Shown here: one piece after another, positions 11,680 to 20,339 of the stretch | Numbering within the stretch: position 1 is the stretch's first letter | Layout of the letters: every line of letters begins with the position of its first letter | Origin: Oceanibium sediminis | Lineage (GTDB): Bacteria; Pseudomonadota; Alphaproteobacteria; Rhodobacterales; Rhodobacteraceae | DNA length: 64,000 nt | NCBI RefSeq assembly: GCF_003265325.1 | Contig: NZ_QGNX01000001.1 | Location: 1,070,839-1,134,838, forward strand | Direction: 5' to 3' | Program-made: the position numbers and the translations under genes | Notes under the pieces: model-generated | The model's database searches: none | What the model saw: only the letters and a program-made list of their open reading frames with translations | Told to the model about the DNA's origin: nothing

Positions 11680-12152
11680 CACTGCAATCCTTCCACGATG
11701 TATTCCTCGAGGTCGTCCTCGTCGATCTCTTCCTCCGAGATCATGTGCCCCGCCAGCGAGATCCCCGCCTCGGCCACGCTTTCCGCCCGTCCGCTGATCA
11801 GCGGGTGCCAGTCGGGCAGCGGCTGATCCTCGGCCAGCAGGCGATAGGCGCAGGTGCCGGGCATCCAGTACAGGACCGACGGCAGCGTCTTGGGGCTGAT
11901 GACCACGCAATCGGGCACCTTGGCCTTGCGGTTGGCGTAGTCGCGGCAGCGGCAGGTGTCGGTGTCCAGAAGTTTGCAGGCGACGTTGGTGTATTCCACC
12001 TCGCCCGTGTCCTCGAACTCCAGCTTGCGCAGGCAGCATTTGCCGCAGCCGTCACAAAGGGCTTCCCATTCGTCGCGGGTCATGTCCGCCATGGGAACGG
12101 TTTCCCAGAAGCGCGGGCGCAATCCCGAGCGTTTGATCGGATCATCTGTCAT
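11679..12152 (-). CDS. YcgN family cysteine-cluster protein (UPF0260)
   Basis: 157-residue protein with a conserved Cys cluster: LCDGCGKCCL near residues 33-42, then ACKLLDTDTCRCRDY and PDCVVISP, the pattern of the YkgJ/YcgN family. These Cys residues probably bind Zn or an Fe-S cluster; the biochemical role of the family is not established. The C-terminus is acidic (EEEIDEDDLEEYIVEG). It overlaps the threonine aldolase start by an ATGA and follows ribF by 5 bases, so ribF, this gene and ltaE form one operon. Confidence 0.9.
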   Translation of the reverse strand: MTDDPIKRSGLRPRFWETVPMADMTRDEWEALCDGCGKCCLRKLEFEDTGEVEYTNVACKLLDTDTCRCRDYANRKAKVPDCVVISPKTLPSVLYWMPGTCAYRLLAEDQPLPDWHPLISGRAESVAEAGISLAGHMISEEEIDEDDLEEYIVEGLQ

Positions 12153-12157
12153 GGGGC

Positions 12158-13099
12158 TCAGACCAGTTCTTTCAACGCGGCGCGGGCGTTGGCACTGTCC
12201 TTGTCCATCTGCGCGATCAGGGCATCAACGCTGTCAAAGGACTCTTCGGGGCGCAGGAAGGACACCAGCGCGACCGACACGTCGGCGCCGTAGAGATCGA
12301 CCTCGAAGTCGAAGACATGGGTTTCCAGGTTGGGCGCGTTCACCCCGAAGGTCGGCCGCACCCCAAGGCTTGCGACGCCGTGGTAGTTCCCCTTGTTCGG
12401 CCCGCTGAGAACGTCGAACAGCACGGCATAGACGCCGAAGCGCGGCAGGTGCAGCCCGTCGAGCGACAGGTTTGCGGTGGGATAGCCCAGCTCGCGCCCA
12501 CGCTGGTCGCCCTTGATGACCTGCCCGTCGATGCGGTGCCAGTGGCCCAGCATCCGGGCCGCCTCGGCGGTGTCGCCGTTGGTCAGCGCCTCGCGGATCG
12601 CGGTGGAGGAATAGTCACGGTAGTTGGTACCCACCAGTGGCGCGATCGATACCTCGAAGCGGTGCGTCCGCCCCAGCGCCTGCAACAGGTAGGCATCGCC
12701 GCGCCGGCCCTTGCCGAAACGGAAGTCCGCCCCAATAACCGCGTGGCGGATGCCAAGGCCCGCGACCAGGATCTCGGCTACGAAGTGATCCGCACTCATC
12801 GCGGCCATGCGATAGTCGAAGGCCAGCTCGTAGAGTTGGTCGATGCCAATCTTCTCTAGCCGGTGCGCGCGGCCGTCGGCGTTCATCAGGCGGAACGCGG
12901 GCGCGTCGGGGGCGAAATGGCTTCGGGGATGCGGTTCGAAGGTGACGACGCCCAGCGGGCTGTTCAGCTGCGCCGCCGCTGCGCGTGCCAGCCCGATGAC
13001 GGACTGGTGGCCAAGATGCACACCGTCGAAATTGCCTATGGCAACGCTTGCCCCTCGGTCGCTTGGGGCCAGGCCTGTGTAGTCTGTGTGGCGTCGCAT
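12158..13099 (-). CDS. ribF: bifunctional riboflavin kinase / FAD synthetase
   Basis: Converts riboflavin to FMN and FMN to FAD. 313 residues, the normal size. The N-terminal nucleotidyltransferase domain has SVAIGNFDGVHLGHQSVI (about residues 18-35) and SSTAIREALTNGD. The C-terminal kinase domain has GYPTANLSL and the YHGVASLGVRPTFG region. First gene of the ribF-ycgN-ltaE operon. It is read away from the MaoC gene upstream, in the same direction. Confidence 0.96.
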   Translation of the reverse strand: MRRHTDYTGLAPSDRGASVAIGNFDGVHLGHQSVIGLARAAAAQLNSPLGVVTFEPHPRSHFAPDAPAFRLMNADGRAHRLEKIGIDQLYELAFDYRMAAMSADHFVAEILVAGLGIRHAVIGADFRFGKGRRGDAYLLQALGRTHRFEVSIAPLVGTNYRDYSSTAIREALTNGDTAEAARMLGHWHRIDGQVIKGDQRGRELGYPTANLSLDGLHLPRFGVYAVLFDVLSGPNKGNYHGVASLGVRPTFGVNAPNLETHVFDFEVDLYGADVSVALVSFLRPEESFDSVDALIAQMDKDSANARAALKELV

Positions 13100-13132
13100 C
13101 GGGCCCTGTCTGCCAGGGCTTGGATGCCTGGC

Positions 13133-13588
13133 CTAGTCGAATTTGCGGCTCGGCGCCAGAACCAGCGCTTCACCCCTCAGCACGACGGTATCACCCACCA
13201 TGCATCTGCATTCAAGTGTGACCCGACGTTTTGCATAGTCAATGGCTTGCACGGCGACGATCGCCTCGACCCGGTCGCCGGGGCGCACGGGGGCCATGAA
13301 CTTCAGCGACTGGCCAAGGTAGACGCTGCCGTGGCCGGGCAATTGCTCGCCGATCACGGCCGAGATCAGGGCCGCGGTCAGCATTCCATGGGCGATGCGC
13401 CCGCCGAAGATGGTTTCGCGGGCGTAATCCTCGTCCAGGTGGACCGGGTTGTGGTCCATGGAAAGGCTGGCGAAGGCGGCGATATCCGCGTCCGTGATGG
13501 ATTTGGAGATCGAGCGGGTCGTCCCGATCTCGAGATCCTCGATGCAGATCGTGCCGACGGGAAAGTTGTGCTGAGCATGATCGAGCAT
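13133..13588 (-). CDS. MaoC-like (R)-specific enoyl-CoA hydratase
   Basis: 151-residue single hot-dog domain dehydratase. The catalytic motif is present: ASLSMDHNPVHLDEDYA (Asp and His about residues 43-49), followed by FGGRIAHGMLTAALIS, the usual substrate-gate helix. Such enzymes hydrate enoyl-CoAs, for instance supplying (R)-3-hydroxyacyl-CoA to polyhydroxyalkanoate synthesis (PhaJ) or acting in acyl-CoA catabolism; a phasin gene elsewhere in the window shows that the organism makes granules. Start at 13588 (MLDHAQHNF) fits the family. A long near-perfect palindrome lies 77 bases upstream. Confidence 0.88.
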   Translation of the reverse strand: MLDHAQHNFPVGTICIEDLEIGTTRSISKSITDADIAAFASLSMDHNPVHLDEDYARETIFGGRIAHGMLTAALISAVIGEQLPGHGSVYLGQSLKFMAPVRPGDRVEAIVAVQAIDYAKRRVTLECRCMVGDTVVLRGEALVLAPSRKFD

Positions 13589-13664
13589 CGGCCGTTTCTC
13601 CGGACTGGAACGGGCCGGGCGAATCCCGGCCCCGGGCCTTGGATACTCCAAGCCAAGGGCAGGT

Positions 13665-13690
13665 GCAACTTCATTGCGCAATAAAGTTGC
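13665..13690. promoter_or_regulatory. 26-bp near-perfect palindrome upstream of the MaoC gene
   Basis: Half-sites GCAACTT and AAGTTGC flank a central ATTGCGCAAT; the only break in symmetry is one mismatched pair between half-site and core. There is no loop, so it looks like a protein operator rather than a terminator. A TATAAT at 13691-13696 touches one edge. It lies between the HAD gene stop and the MaoC start; the regulator is unknown. Confidence 0.5.
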
Positions 13691-13725
13691 TATAATTTGC
13701 GCTGCTGCGCCATTTCGTTACCTGA

Positions 13726-14601
13726 TCAGCGCAGGCGCCCCATGGCGGCGGTGGCCGAAAGCCGTGAGTCCCGCAGGTAGGCTTCCAGCGCATCGGGATC
13801 GGGGGTACCTTCGATCGTGCGTGTTTCCTCTGCCGCCAGGCCGCCGGTGATGAACAGCGTGTCCAGTCCTTCCGCGACGCCGCCCTTGATGTCGGTGCTG
13901 ATGCCGTCGCCGATGCACAGGATCGCCTCGTCGCCGATCTGCTCCTTGCGGATAGCTTCGGCGCGCTGGCGCGACAGGCCGTATATCGGCGCATGGGGCT
14001 TGCCGAAGTAATAGGCGGGCCCGCCGAGCGACTCGTAGAACGCCGCCAGCGCGCCGGCGCAGTAGATCCGCTGATCGCCCACGTCCACGACCACGTCGGG
14101 ATTGGCACAGAGCAGCTTCAGCCCGCGTTGCTTCGCGCGCATCAGGGTCAGGCGGTAATCCTCGGGGGTTTCGCTGCGATCGTCGAACAGCCCGGTGCAG
14201 ACGACGCTGTCGGCGTCCTCCAGGGGGACACGCTCCACGTCCAGCGGGGTGCCATCCTCGGCCTGGAAGAACACGAGGTCACGTTCGGGGCCGATGTGGT
14301 GCACCTTCTTGCCGAACAGCCCCGCCGCCAGGGCCGCCTGCGCCGCATCCCCGGAGGAGGCGATGTCGTCATAGCAGTCGTCGGGCGCGCCGAGGCCCTT
14401 CAGCTGTTCGGCCACCGCCCGGCGGGGGCGGGGGGAGTTGGTGACCAGGATGACCGTGCCCCCGGTCTTGCGGAAGGCGGTCAGCGCCGCGGCGGCGGCG
14501 GGGTGCACCCGCTTGCCGTCATGCAGGCAGCCCCACAGGTCACAGTAAAGCACGTCATATCGTGCGGAGATGTCGCTGAGCGCGGTGATGATCTGGGTCA
14601 T
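13726..14601 (-). CDS. TIGR01459-type HAD-superfamily phosphatase
   Basis: 291-residue class IIA HAD hydrolase. Motif I is DVLYCDLWGCLHDGK, where the second Asp is replaced by Trp-Gly as in this subfamily. Motif II is VILVTNSPRP and the C-terminal motif is AILCIGDGISTDIKGGVAEGLDTLFITGG. Members of the NagD-like group dephosphorylate small phosphorylated metabolites; the exact substrate is unknown. It ends 124 bases upstream of nothing on its own strand, and is preceded by the TraB-like gene 33 bases away, so the two are probably co-transcribed. Confidence 0.9.
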   Translation of the reverse strand: MTQIITALSDISARYDVLYCDLWGCLHDGKRVHPAAAAALTAFRKTGGTVILVTNSPRPRRAVAEQLKGLGAPDDCYDDIASSGDAAQAALAAGLFGKKVHHIGPERDLVFFQAEDGTPLDVERVPLEDADSVVCTGLFDDRSETPEDYRLTLMRAKQRGLKLLCANPDVVVDVGDQRIYCAGALAAFYESLGGPAYYFGKPHAPIYGLSRQRAEAIRKEQIGDEAILCIGDGISTDIKGGVAEGLDTLFITGGLAAEETRTIEGTPDPDALEAYLRDSRLSATAAMGRLR

Positions 14602-14634
14602 GAGTGTTCTTTCCTGGCGGGGGGTGTCCGCCGA

Positions 14635-15636
14635 TTACCCGTCCAGCCGCCGGATCGCAAATCCTTCTGCCTCCAGAAGGTCCAGCAGCCCGCCCGTGCC
14701 GCCCAGGTGCAGCGCCCCCACGGCGATGACGCGGTTGCCCTGCTCAAGCTTCGGGCGCAGGGTCTGCACCCAGGCGGTGTTGCGCGCCTCCAGGAGCAGG
14801 CCGGTGAAGGTCTCGGCCGCTTGCATGGCGGCTGTCGCCGAGGCCGCTTCCACGAAGGCATCTTCCGTCAGCACCATGGAAAAGGACCAGATCTGCATCA
14901 CCTTACCGGCAAGGTAGAGCTGCTTTGTCGTTTCGAGGAAATCCTCCGCCATGGTGTAGGACGGCAGGCCCATGCGCAGCATCTCCACCTGCTCGTCGTA
15001 GGGCACGTCGGAGAACAGGCCGAACACGTCATCGAAGCTTTCCAGCCCGCTGACCGGGATGTCGCGCGCCTTTGCGCCGGCCTCGATCCGCCGGTCCAGG
15101 ATCTGCTTGCCGGAATACTGATCCTCCAGCACGCAGGCGGGGTTGGACAGGGTGATCATCAGGAACCACGGGGCGATCTGGTCGGCCAGGTCGGCGTCGA
15201 TGCCCAGGGGGGCCGCCAGCTCCGTTATGGCGGCCCATTCGGCGGGCAGCAGCGAATCGCTCAGTCTGCGGTCGGGCGCGGCGAGGATCACCTCTGGGTT
15301 AAGGATCAGGTTGCGCATCATGCGCTGTTCTTCCTCGCGGGTGATTTCGATCAGCAGTTCCTCGGCCTCGGCAAGGCGGGCCATAAGCGCTGCGGGCGGG
15401 GTGGCGACGGCGTCCTCGGACAGGTGGATCGTGCCGAAGATGACCGAGCTCGCGCCATTCTTGGTGACCTCGAAAAAGCGGCCCTCGGGGTAGGGCTCGG
15501 CGTTGGCCATCTGCTCGACCTCGGCGCGGAAGTCCGGGGTCCAGTCCGCCGAAAGGTCGATGCCGTTGCACGCGGCGTAAGCGGCGGGCGTGAACACCGA
15601 AAGGACAAAGACGGACAAGGCGCGGACGAGGTGCAT
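14635..15636 (-). CDS. exported TraB/GumN family protein
   Basis: 333 residues. The signal peptide is MHLVRALSVFVLSVFTPAAYA, cleaved about residue 21. The mature protein shows the family motif SSVIFGTIHLSED (about residues 63-75) and the C-terminal VIAVGALHLGGTGGLLDLL. This family is related to the Tiki/erythromycin-esterase fold and is suspected to be a metalloprotease through its conserved GTxH and GxxH motifs; no bacterial substrate is known. The start at 15636 gives the signal peptide; an open frame upstream would only add an unlikely basic stretch. Divergent from groES. Confidence 0.85.
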   Translation of the reverse strand: MHLVRALSVFVLSVFTPAAYAACNGIDLSADWTPDFRAEVEQMANAEPYPEGRFFEVTKNGASSVIFGTIHLSEDAVATPPAALMARLAEAEELLIEITREEEQRMMRNLILNPEVILAAPDRRLSDSLLPAEWAAITELAAPLGIDADLADQIAPWFLMITLSNPACVLEDQYSGKQILDRRIEAGAKARDIPVSGLESFDDVFGLFSDVPYDEQVEMLRMGLPSYTMAEDFLETTKQLYLAGKVMQIWSFSMVLTEDAFVEAASATAAMQAAETFTGLLLEARNTAWVQTLRPKLEQGNRVIAVGALHLGGTGGLLDLLEAEGFAIRRLDG

Positions 15637-15726
15637 TGGGCAGGCTCCAACTTCTGGCTCTGGGGCTGGGAGCGAGTATCGCGGGTTGCGGCGGAAATTC
15701 CACCTCCGAATGCGATGGCGCGGGGG

Positions 15727-15755
15727 TTGACTCGCTTGTTGGCGATGCCTATCTC
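15727..15755 (+). promoter_or_regulatory. sigma-70-type promoter of groESL
   Basis: TTGACT (15727-15732), 17-base spacer, TATCTC (15750-15755), matching the alphaproteobacterial CTTGAC-N17-CTATnT pattern. It lies just upstream of the CIRCE operator. Confidence 0.75.
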
Positions 15756-15762
15756 CGCTTTG

Positions 15763-15789
15763 TTGGCACTCAGGGATGGGGAGTGCTAA
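15763..15789 (+). promoter_or_regulatory. CIRCE element, HrcA repressor site
   Basis: TTGGCACTC, 9-base spacer, GAGTGCTAA. This is one base different from the consensus inverted repeat TTAGCACTC-N9-GAGTGCTAA. It overlaps the predicted transcription start of groES, as expected for repression by HrcA; hrcA itself is not in the window. Confidence 0.95.
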
Positions 15790-15845
15790 CCGAGCGGCTT
15801 TTCCCATCCACCTGACAATCTGGATAGCGAAGAGGAGCGATATCC

Positions 15846-16157
15846 ATGAACTTCACACCTCTGCACGACCGCGTGCTGGTCCGCCGCATCGAAGGCGAAG
15901 AAAAGACCGCAGGCGGGCTGATCATCCCTGACACCGCCAAGGAAAAGCCTGCCGAAGGCGAGATCATCGCAGTAGGCGCCGGCGCCCGCGATGAAGATGG
16001 CGACCGCATTTCCATGGACGTCAAGGTCGGCGACCGCATCCTGTTTGGCAAATGGTCCGGCACGGAAATCAAGATCGACGGTGAAGACCTGCTGATCATG
16101 AAAGAGAGCGACATCCTCGGCATCATGTCCGACAGCGCGGCTTCCGCAGCGGCCTGA
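15846..16157 (+). CDS. groES: co-chaperonin GroES
   Basis: Ten-kDa lid of the GroEL folding chamber. It begins [20 protein letters not shown], the diagnostic GroES start, and contains the mobile loop [13 protein letters not shown] (about residues 23-35) that docks on GroEL. It is 103 residues; the last seven (SASAAA-rich) are a short extension beyond the usual end. Ribosome site AGAGGAG precedes the ATG. Controlled by the CIRCE/HrcA site upstream and followed by groEL after 50 bases. Confidence 0.98.
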   Translation: MNFTPLHDRVLVRRIEGEEKTAGGLIIPDTAKEKPAEGEIIAVGAGARDEDGDRISMDVKVGDRILFGKWSGTEIKIDGEDLLIMKESDILGIMSDSAASAAA

Positions 16158-16207
16158 AGGCCTGACGCCGACTGATCCGAAACTCAAGACTGACGGAGAC
16201 TTAACGA

Positions 16208-17851
16208 ATGTCCGCTAAAGACGTCAAATTCAACACGCACGCCCGTGACAAGATGATGAAGGGTATCGATACCCTTGCAAACGCTGTCCGTGTGACGCTG
16301 GGCCCCAAAGGCCGCAACGTGGTGCTCGACAAATCCTTCGGTGCACCGCGCATCACCAAAGACGGTGTGTCCGTGGCCAAGGAAATCGAACTTGAGGACA
16401 AGTTCGAGAACATGGGCGCCCAGATGGTCCGCGAAGTTGCTTCGCGCACCAACGACACTGCCGGTGACGGCACCACCACCGCCACCGTTCTGGCCCATGC
16501 CATCGTCAAGGAAGGCATGAAGTCCGTTGCCGCCGGCATGAACCCGATGGATGTGAAGCGCGGCATCGACCTGGCCGTGACCAAGGCTGTCCAGTCGATC
16601 AAAGACGCGTCCCGTGCCGTTTCCGGTTCGGACGAAGTTGCCCAGGTTGGCACCATCTCCGCCAACGGCGAATCCGAGATCGGCCGCCAGATCGCTGACG
16701 CGATGCAGAAGGTCGGCAACGAGGGTGTCATCACCGTCGAAGAGAACAAGGGCCTCGAGACCGAGACCGATGTTGTCGAAGGCATGCAGTTCGACCGTGG
16801 CTACCTGTCGCCCTACTTCATCACCAACGCCGACAAGATGACGACCGAGCTCGACGACGCCGTCATCCTGCTGCACGAGAAGAAGCTCTCCTCGCTTCAG
16901 CCGATGGTTCCGCTGCTCGAAACCGTGATCCAGTCCGGCAAGCCGCTGCTGATCATCGCGGAAGACGTGGACGGCGAAGCCCTGGCGACCCTGGTCGTCA
17001 ACAAGCTGCGTGGTGGCCTGAAGATCGCTGCCGTCAAGGCGCCGGGCTTCGGTGATCGCCGCAAGGCCATGTTGCAGGACATCGCCATTCTGACCGGTGG
17101 TCAGGTGATCTCCGAAGACCTGGGCATGAAGCTCGAGTCCGTGACCATGGACATGCTGGGTTCGGCCAAGAAGGTGTCCATCACCAAGGACGAGACTACC
17201 ATCGTCGACGGCGCTGGCGAAAAAGCCGAGATCGAAGCACGGGTCACCCAGATCCGCGCGCAGATCGAGGAAACCACCTCCGACTACGACCGTGAGAAGC
17301 TGCAGGAGCGTCTGGCCAAGCTGGCTGGCGGTGTTGCCGTGATCCGCGTTGGCGGTGCGACCGAAGTCGAAGTGAAAGAGCGCAAGGACCGCGTTGACGA
17401 TGCCCTGAACGCGACCCGTGCGGCCGTGCAGGAAGGTATCGTCGTCGGTGGCGGTGTTGCCCTGGTTCAGGCGGCGAAGTCGCTGCTCGACATGACCGGT
17501 GCAAACTCCGATCAGGACGCTGGTATCGCCATCGTGCGCCGCGCGCTGGAAGCGCCGCTGCGTCAGATCGCGGAAAACGCCGGTGTCGACGGTGCGGTTG
17601 TGGCTGGCAAGATCCGCGAAAGCGACGATCTGGCCTTCGGCTTCAACGCTCAGACCGAAGAATATGGCGACATGTTCAAGTTCGGTGTGATCGACCCCGC
17701 CAAAGTGGTGCGTACCGCTCTTGAGGACGCTGCCTCGGTTGCCGGTCTGCTGATCACCACCGAAGCCATGGTCGCCGACAAGCCCGCCAAGGAAGGCGCA
17801 GGCGCTGGTGGCGGCATGCCCGACATGGGCGGCATGGGCGGCATGATGTAA
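16208..17851 (+). CDS. groEL: chaperonin GroEL
   Basis: Sixty-kDa chaperonin that folds proteins in an ATP-driven double ring with GroES. It is 547 residues, with the ATP-binding [10 protein letters not shown] region (near residue 87) and the typical Gly/Met C-terminal tail ([13 protein letters not shown]). Codon use is the strongly biased pattern of highly expressed genes. Transcribed from the groES promoter and closed by a strong terminator at 17878. Confidence 0.99.
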   Translation: MSAKDVKFNTHARDKMMKGIDTLANAVRVTLGPKGRNVVLDKSFGAPRITKDGVSVAKEIELEDKFENMGAQMVREVASRTNDTAGDGTTTATVLAHAIVKEGMKSVAAGMNPMDVKRGIDLAVTKAVQSIKDASRAVSGSDEVAQVGTISANGESEIGRQIADAMQKVGNEGVITVEENKGLETETDVVEGMQFDRGYLSPYFITNADKMTTELDDAVILLHEKKLSSLQPMVPLLETVIQSGKPLLIIAEDVDGEALATLVVNKLRGGLKIAAVKAPGFGDRRKAMLQDIAILTGGQVISEDLGMKLESVTMDMLGSAKKVSITKDETTIVDGAGEKAEIEARVTQIRAQIEETTSDYDREKLQERLAKLAGGVAVIRVGGATEVEVKERKDRVDDALNATRAAVQEGIVVGGGVALVQAAKSLLDMTGANSDQDAGIAIVRRALEAPLRQIAENAGVDGAVVAGKIRESDDLAFGFNAQTEEYGDMFKFGVIDPAKVVRTALEDAASVAGLLITTEAMVADKPAKEGAGAGGGMPDMGGMGGMM

Positions 17852-17877
17852 GCTGCGCCCAAAGGTGCTGATTTCGG

Positions 17878-17904
17878 AAGGGGCCCCCTCGCGGGGCCCC
17901 TTTT
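17878..17904 (+). terminator. intrinsic terminator of groESL
   Basis: Perfect 8-bp stem GGGGCCCC, 5-base loop CTCGC, GGGGCCCC, extended by AA/TT and followed by TTTT. It lies 27 bases after the groEL stop. Confidence 0.92.
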
Positions 17905-17931
17905 GCGTTCCGGCAGCAGCGGGCACCGTAG

Positions 17932-17953
17932 GGTGGGTTCCTGTGAACCCACC
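17932..17953. repeat. GGTGGGTTC/GAACCCACC hairpin between groEL and the acetyltransferase gene
   Basis: Perfect 9-bp inverted repeat with a 4-base loop and no T-run, between convergent genes. It could serve as a terminator for the acetyltransferase transcript or be a copy of a dispersed palindromic element; a single window cannot tell. Confidence 0.4.
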
Positions 17954-17975
17954 ATCCCCGGCGGGCCGGGCGGTG

Positions 17976-18497
17976 CTACAGCCGTCGCTTGAGGAACACC
18001 ATCACCCGCCCGAGGTCGGGGTATTGATCGTAGGTCGTGCTTTCCGGGAAGGGCGGCACCTTTTCGAACCCGAGCGAGGTGTAGAGGCCGAGCATCTCAT
18101 GGTTGTTGCGCAGGGTATCGACCAGCAGCTCCCAAAGCCCCATGGCGCGCGCCGCGTCGATCCGCATCTCCACCAGCCGCCGCCCCACGCCATGCCCGCG
18201 CGCCGCGTCGCGAACGAACAGCCGCTTCAACTCACCCCGCGTGGGGCCGATCGCCTTGAGCATGCCGCAGCCCAGCAGTGCGCCCTGCGCGTCATGCGCC
18301 AGAACCGTCGCGCCCCGTGGCGGCAGGAAATCCCCCGCGTTGTCCCAGTAGTCCTGCAAAAGCGTGTCGATGTCGAAGGCAGGTCCGCCGGCGGCGTCGA
18401 TCCGCGCGACGATGAAGTGGTAGTACTCGCGCAGCAGCGCCGTCATCGCGGCGCGGTCTTCCGGAGGGGTTTCGAGCAGGCTGTAGGTAGGTGTCAT
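17976..18497 (-). CDS. GNAT family N-acetyltransferase
   Basis: 173-residue single-domain acetyl-CoA-dependent acyltransferase. Motif A of the GNAT fold is visible as GELKRLFVRDAARGHGVGRRLVEMRI (broken around the RGHGVG pyrophosphate loop, about residues 98-104), and motif B follows as NHEMLGLYTSLGFEKVPPF. The substrate is unknown; GNAT proteins of this shape acetylate small amines or protein N-termini. It stands alone between groEL (convergent) and the RNase T2 gene, 24 bases away on the same strand. Confidence 0.87.
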   Translation of the reverse strand: MTPTYSLLETPPEDRAAMTALLREYYHFIVARIDAAGGPAFDIDTLLQDYWDNAGDFLPPRGATVLAHDAQGALLGCGMLKAIGPTRGELKRLFVRDAARGHGVGRRLVEMRIDAARAMGLWELLVDTLRNNHEMLGLYTSLGFEKVPPFPESTTYDQYPDLGRVMVFLKRRL

Positions 18498-18521
18498 GGG
18501 CGTTCCCCGGTGAGCGTTGCG

Positions 18522-19172
18522 TCAGCGTATGGGCGGGACCAGGACGGTGCGCGCGCCGCAATCGCGGCGCACGTCCTCGCCGCAGGTCCGCGGCTGCAGA
18601 TCCCGGGTCAGGCAGATCTGCGCCTCCTGTAGGCGGCCGGCGCGGCAGGTAATGGTGATGCCATCCGGTTTCAGCGCCGGGTTCGCCTCCAGGAAGGCGG
18701 CCTCGACCACCTCGGGGGGGATATCCATCGCGCGGGGCAGGGCGCGCAGCACCTCGGGTCGCGCGATGCCGTCATAGGCCCGGCGCGCGGCGTCGAAATA
18801 GGCGTCCGGGTCCAGCCCCGAGCATCGCCCGTGCTTCTTCCACTGGTACCAGGCCAGCCCGCCGGACCCCATGATATCCGCCATCGCGCCGGTCTGGCGG
18901 CGCGTCGGGTCCCGCTCGGCGGTCCGGCAGAAAGAGGGCCAGCCAGCCTCGTACTGGGGCCAGAGCCCGTGCAGCGTGAAGCCGTGGCCCTGCTCAGGCG
19001 CGCATTGCTCCGCGTCCCGCGCGTCGCCCTCATGGGCGCACCAGGATGGCGTCCAGCTCAGCGCCAGGACGTAGTAATCGAAGTCCCCGGCCCGCTCTCC
19101 CTCCGCGCGGGCGGGCAGGCTGGCGCAGAGCGCGGCGGCAAAGGCGGCGCACAGGATCGTCAGGCGGTGCAT
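18522..19172 (-). CDS. secreted ribonuclease T2 family protein
   Basis: 216 residues with an N-terminal signal peptide (MHRLTILCAAFAAALCASLPARA) directing it to the periplasm. Both catalytic segments are intact: CAS I FTLHGLWPQY and CAS II WYQWKKHGRCSGL, each with the essential His, plus the Cys residues expected for disulfides. RNase T2 enzymes cut single-stranded RNA through 2',3'-cyclic intermediates and can serve nutrient scavenging. The start at 19172 gives a clean signal peptide; an upstream in-frame Met (19193) would add seven basic residues. It runs with the acetyltransferase gene downstream. Confidence 0.93.
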   Translation of the reverse strand: MHRLTILCAAFAAALCASLPARAEGERAGDFDYYVLALSWTPSWCAHEGDARDAEQCAPEQGHGFTLHGLWPQYEAGWPSFCRTAERDPTRRQTGAMADIMGSGGLAWYQWKKHGRCSGLDPDAYFDAARRAYDGIARPEVLRALPRAMDIPPEVVEAAFLEANPALKPDGITITCRAGRLQEAQICLTRDLQPRTCGEDVRRDCGARTVLVPPIR

Positions 19173-19310
19173 CTTGGCTCTTCCCCTAGGCATTGCCCAT
19201 GTGTATAACGCCCCCGACGTCCCCCCGAAAGCTGCAGACTACGGCCCAGGCCAAAGCGGTTTCCGCCCCGGGACCCCCGTGTTTGAATTCGTGATCGAAA
19301 GGAGGCCCCG

Positions 19311-20081
19311 ATGGCCCTGCCCCTTATGCAAAAAGCGACGGCCGTCTGGCTGGTCGACAATACCACGCTGTCCTTCAAGCAGATCGCCGATTTCACCGGC
19401 CTGCACGAGCTTGAGGTCAACGGCATCGCGGACGGTGAAGTTGCCCAGGGCATCAAGGGTTTTGACCCGATCGCCAACAACCAGCTGACCGCCGATGAGA
19501 TCAAGCGCTGCGAGGCCGACCCGAGGGCCAAGCTGCAACTGATGCACAACCCCGCCGCCGAGGGCGAAGAGCGCCGCAAGGGCCCGCGCTACACCCCGCT
19601 GTCCAAGCGCCAGGACCGCCCGGCCGCGATCGCCTGGCTGGTGAAGTTCCACCCCGAGCTGAGCGATGCGCAGATCTCCAAGCTGGTGGGCACCACGAAG
19701 CCGACGATCCAGACCATCCGTGAGCGCACGCACTGGAACATGGCCAACATCCAGCCCGTCGATCCGGTGGCGCTGGGCCTGACCAAGCAGGTTGAGCTGG
19801 ACGCCGCCGTGGCTAAGGCCGCGAAGAAGGCGGCCAAGGACGGCAACGCCATGACCGATGACGAGCGCATGAAGCTGGTCTCGACCGAGCAGTCCCTGCA
19901 GATGGAAGACGAGCCGAAGGTCCCCTCCAACATCGCCGGGTTCGAAAGCTTTACGCTGGGCGGGTCTGACAAGTCCGACGATGAGGACGATGACGATCCG
20001 CGCGGCAAGACCCCGCTGGACGCCGACAGCCTGTTCAACCTGCCCAAGTCCAGCCCGGACGACGACGAAGACGAAGATTGA
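19311..20081 (+). CDS. trcR: DUF1013 cell-cycle transcriptional regulator TrcR
   Basis: 256 residues. The N-terminal part ALPLMQKATAVWLVDNTTLS and the following KQIADFTGLHELEVNGIAD look like a helix-turn-helix, and the middle PRYTPLSKRQDRPAAIAWLV then DAQISKLVGTTKPTIQTIRE looks like a second one. This is the DUF1013 family, named TrcR for a cell-cycle regulator that associates with RNA polymerase in alphaproteobacteria. The C-terminal 35 residues are very acidic (runs of Asp/Glu), a feature that could contact polymerase or mimic nucleic acid. A ribosome site AAAGGAGG precedes the ATG at good spacing. Monocistronic, followed by hairpins. Confidence 0.9.
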   Translation: MALPLMQKATAVWLVDNTTLSFKQIADFTGLHELEVNGIADGEVAQGIKGFDPIANNQLTADEIKRCEADPRAKLQLMHNPAAEGEERRKGPRYTPLSKRQDRPAAIAWLVKFHPELSDAQISKLVGTTKPTIQTIRERTHWNMANIQPVDPVALGLTKQVELDAAVAKAAKKAAKDGNAMTDDERMKLVSTEQSLQMEDEPKVPSNIAGFESFTLGGSDKSDDEDDDDPRGKTPLDADSLFNLPKSSPDDDEDED

Positions 20082-20167
20082 CTTTGCCGCCGCCGGACGC
20101 TCCCCTTCCGTTGAAATGATCGGGGCGTGGTCCATTGGCGGACAGGCAAGGAAGAGACACGGTAAAA

Positions 20168-20199
20168 GACAGGCCCACGCTTCGCGGCGTGGGCCTGTC
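20168..20199 (+). terminator. perfect 13-bp hairpin after trcR
   Basis: GACAGGCCCACGC, 6-base loop, GCGTGGGCCTGTC. No clear T-run. A second hairpin, GCCCCGCG-N5-CGCGGGGC, follows at 20210-20230. Together they occupy the 258-base gap before the glycosyltransferase pair. Confidence 0.6.
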
Positions 20200-20339
20200 G
20201 GCATTCAGCGCCCCGCGGATGACGCGGGGCCGGGCATTCGCCGCCATGGGCGCATCGCCCCGGGGCCTGAGCGCCTCTGCTCCGCGTGAACCGCTGTCCC
20301 CCTCGGCATGGCGGAAAGCCGCGGAGGGGGCATTGCTGG

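Noticed and set aside
16184-17926. 580-codon open frame on the minus strand opposite groEL
   Set aside because: Antisense artefact of the biased codons of groEL; no ribosome site and no family match.
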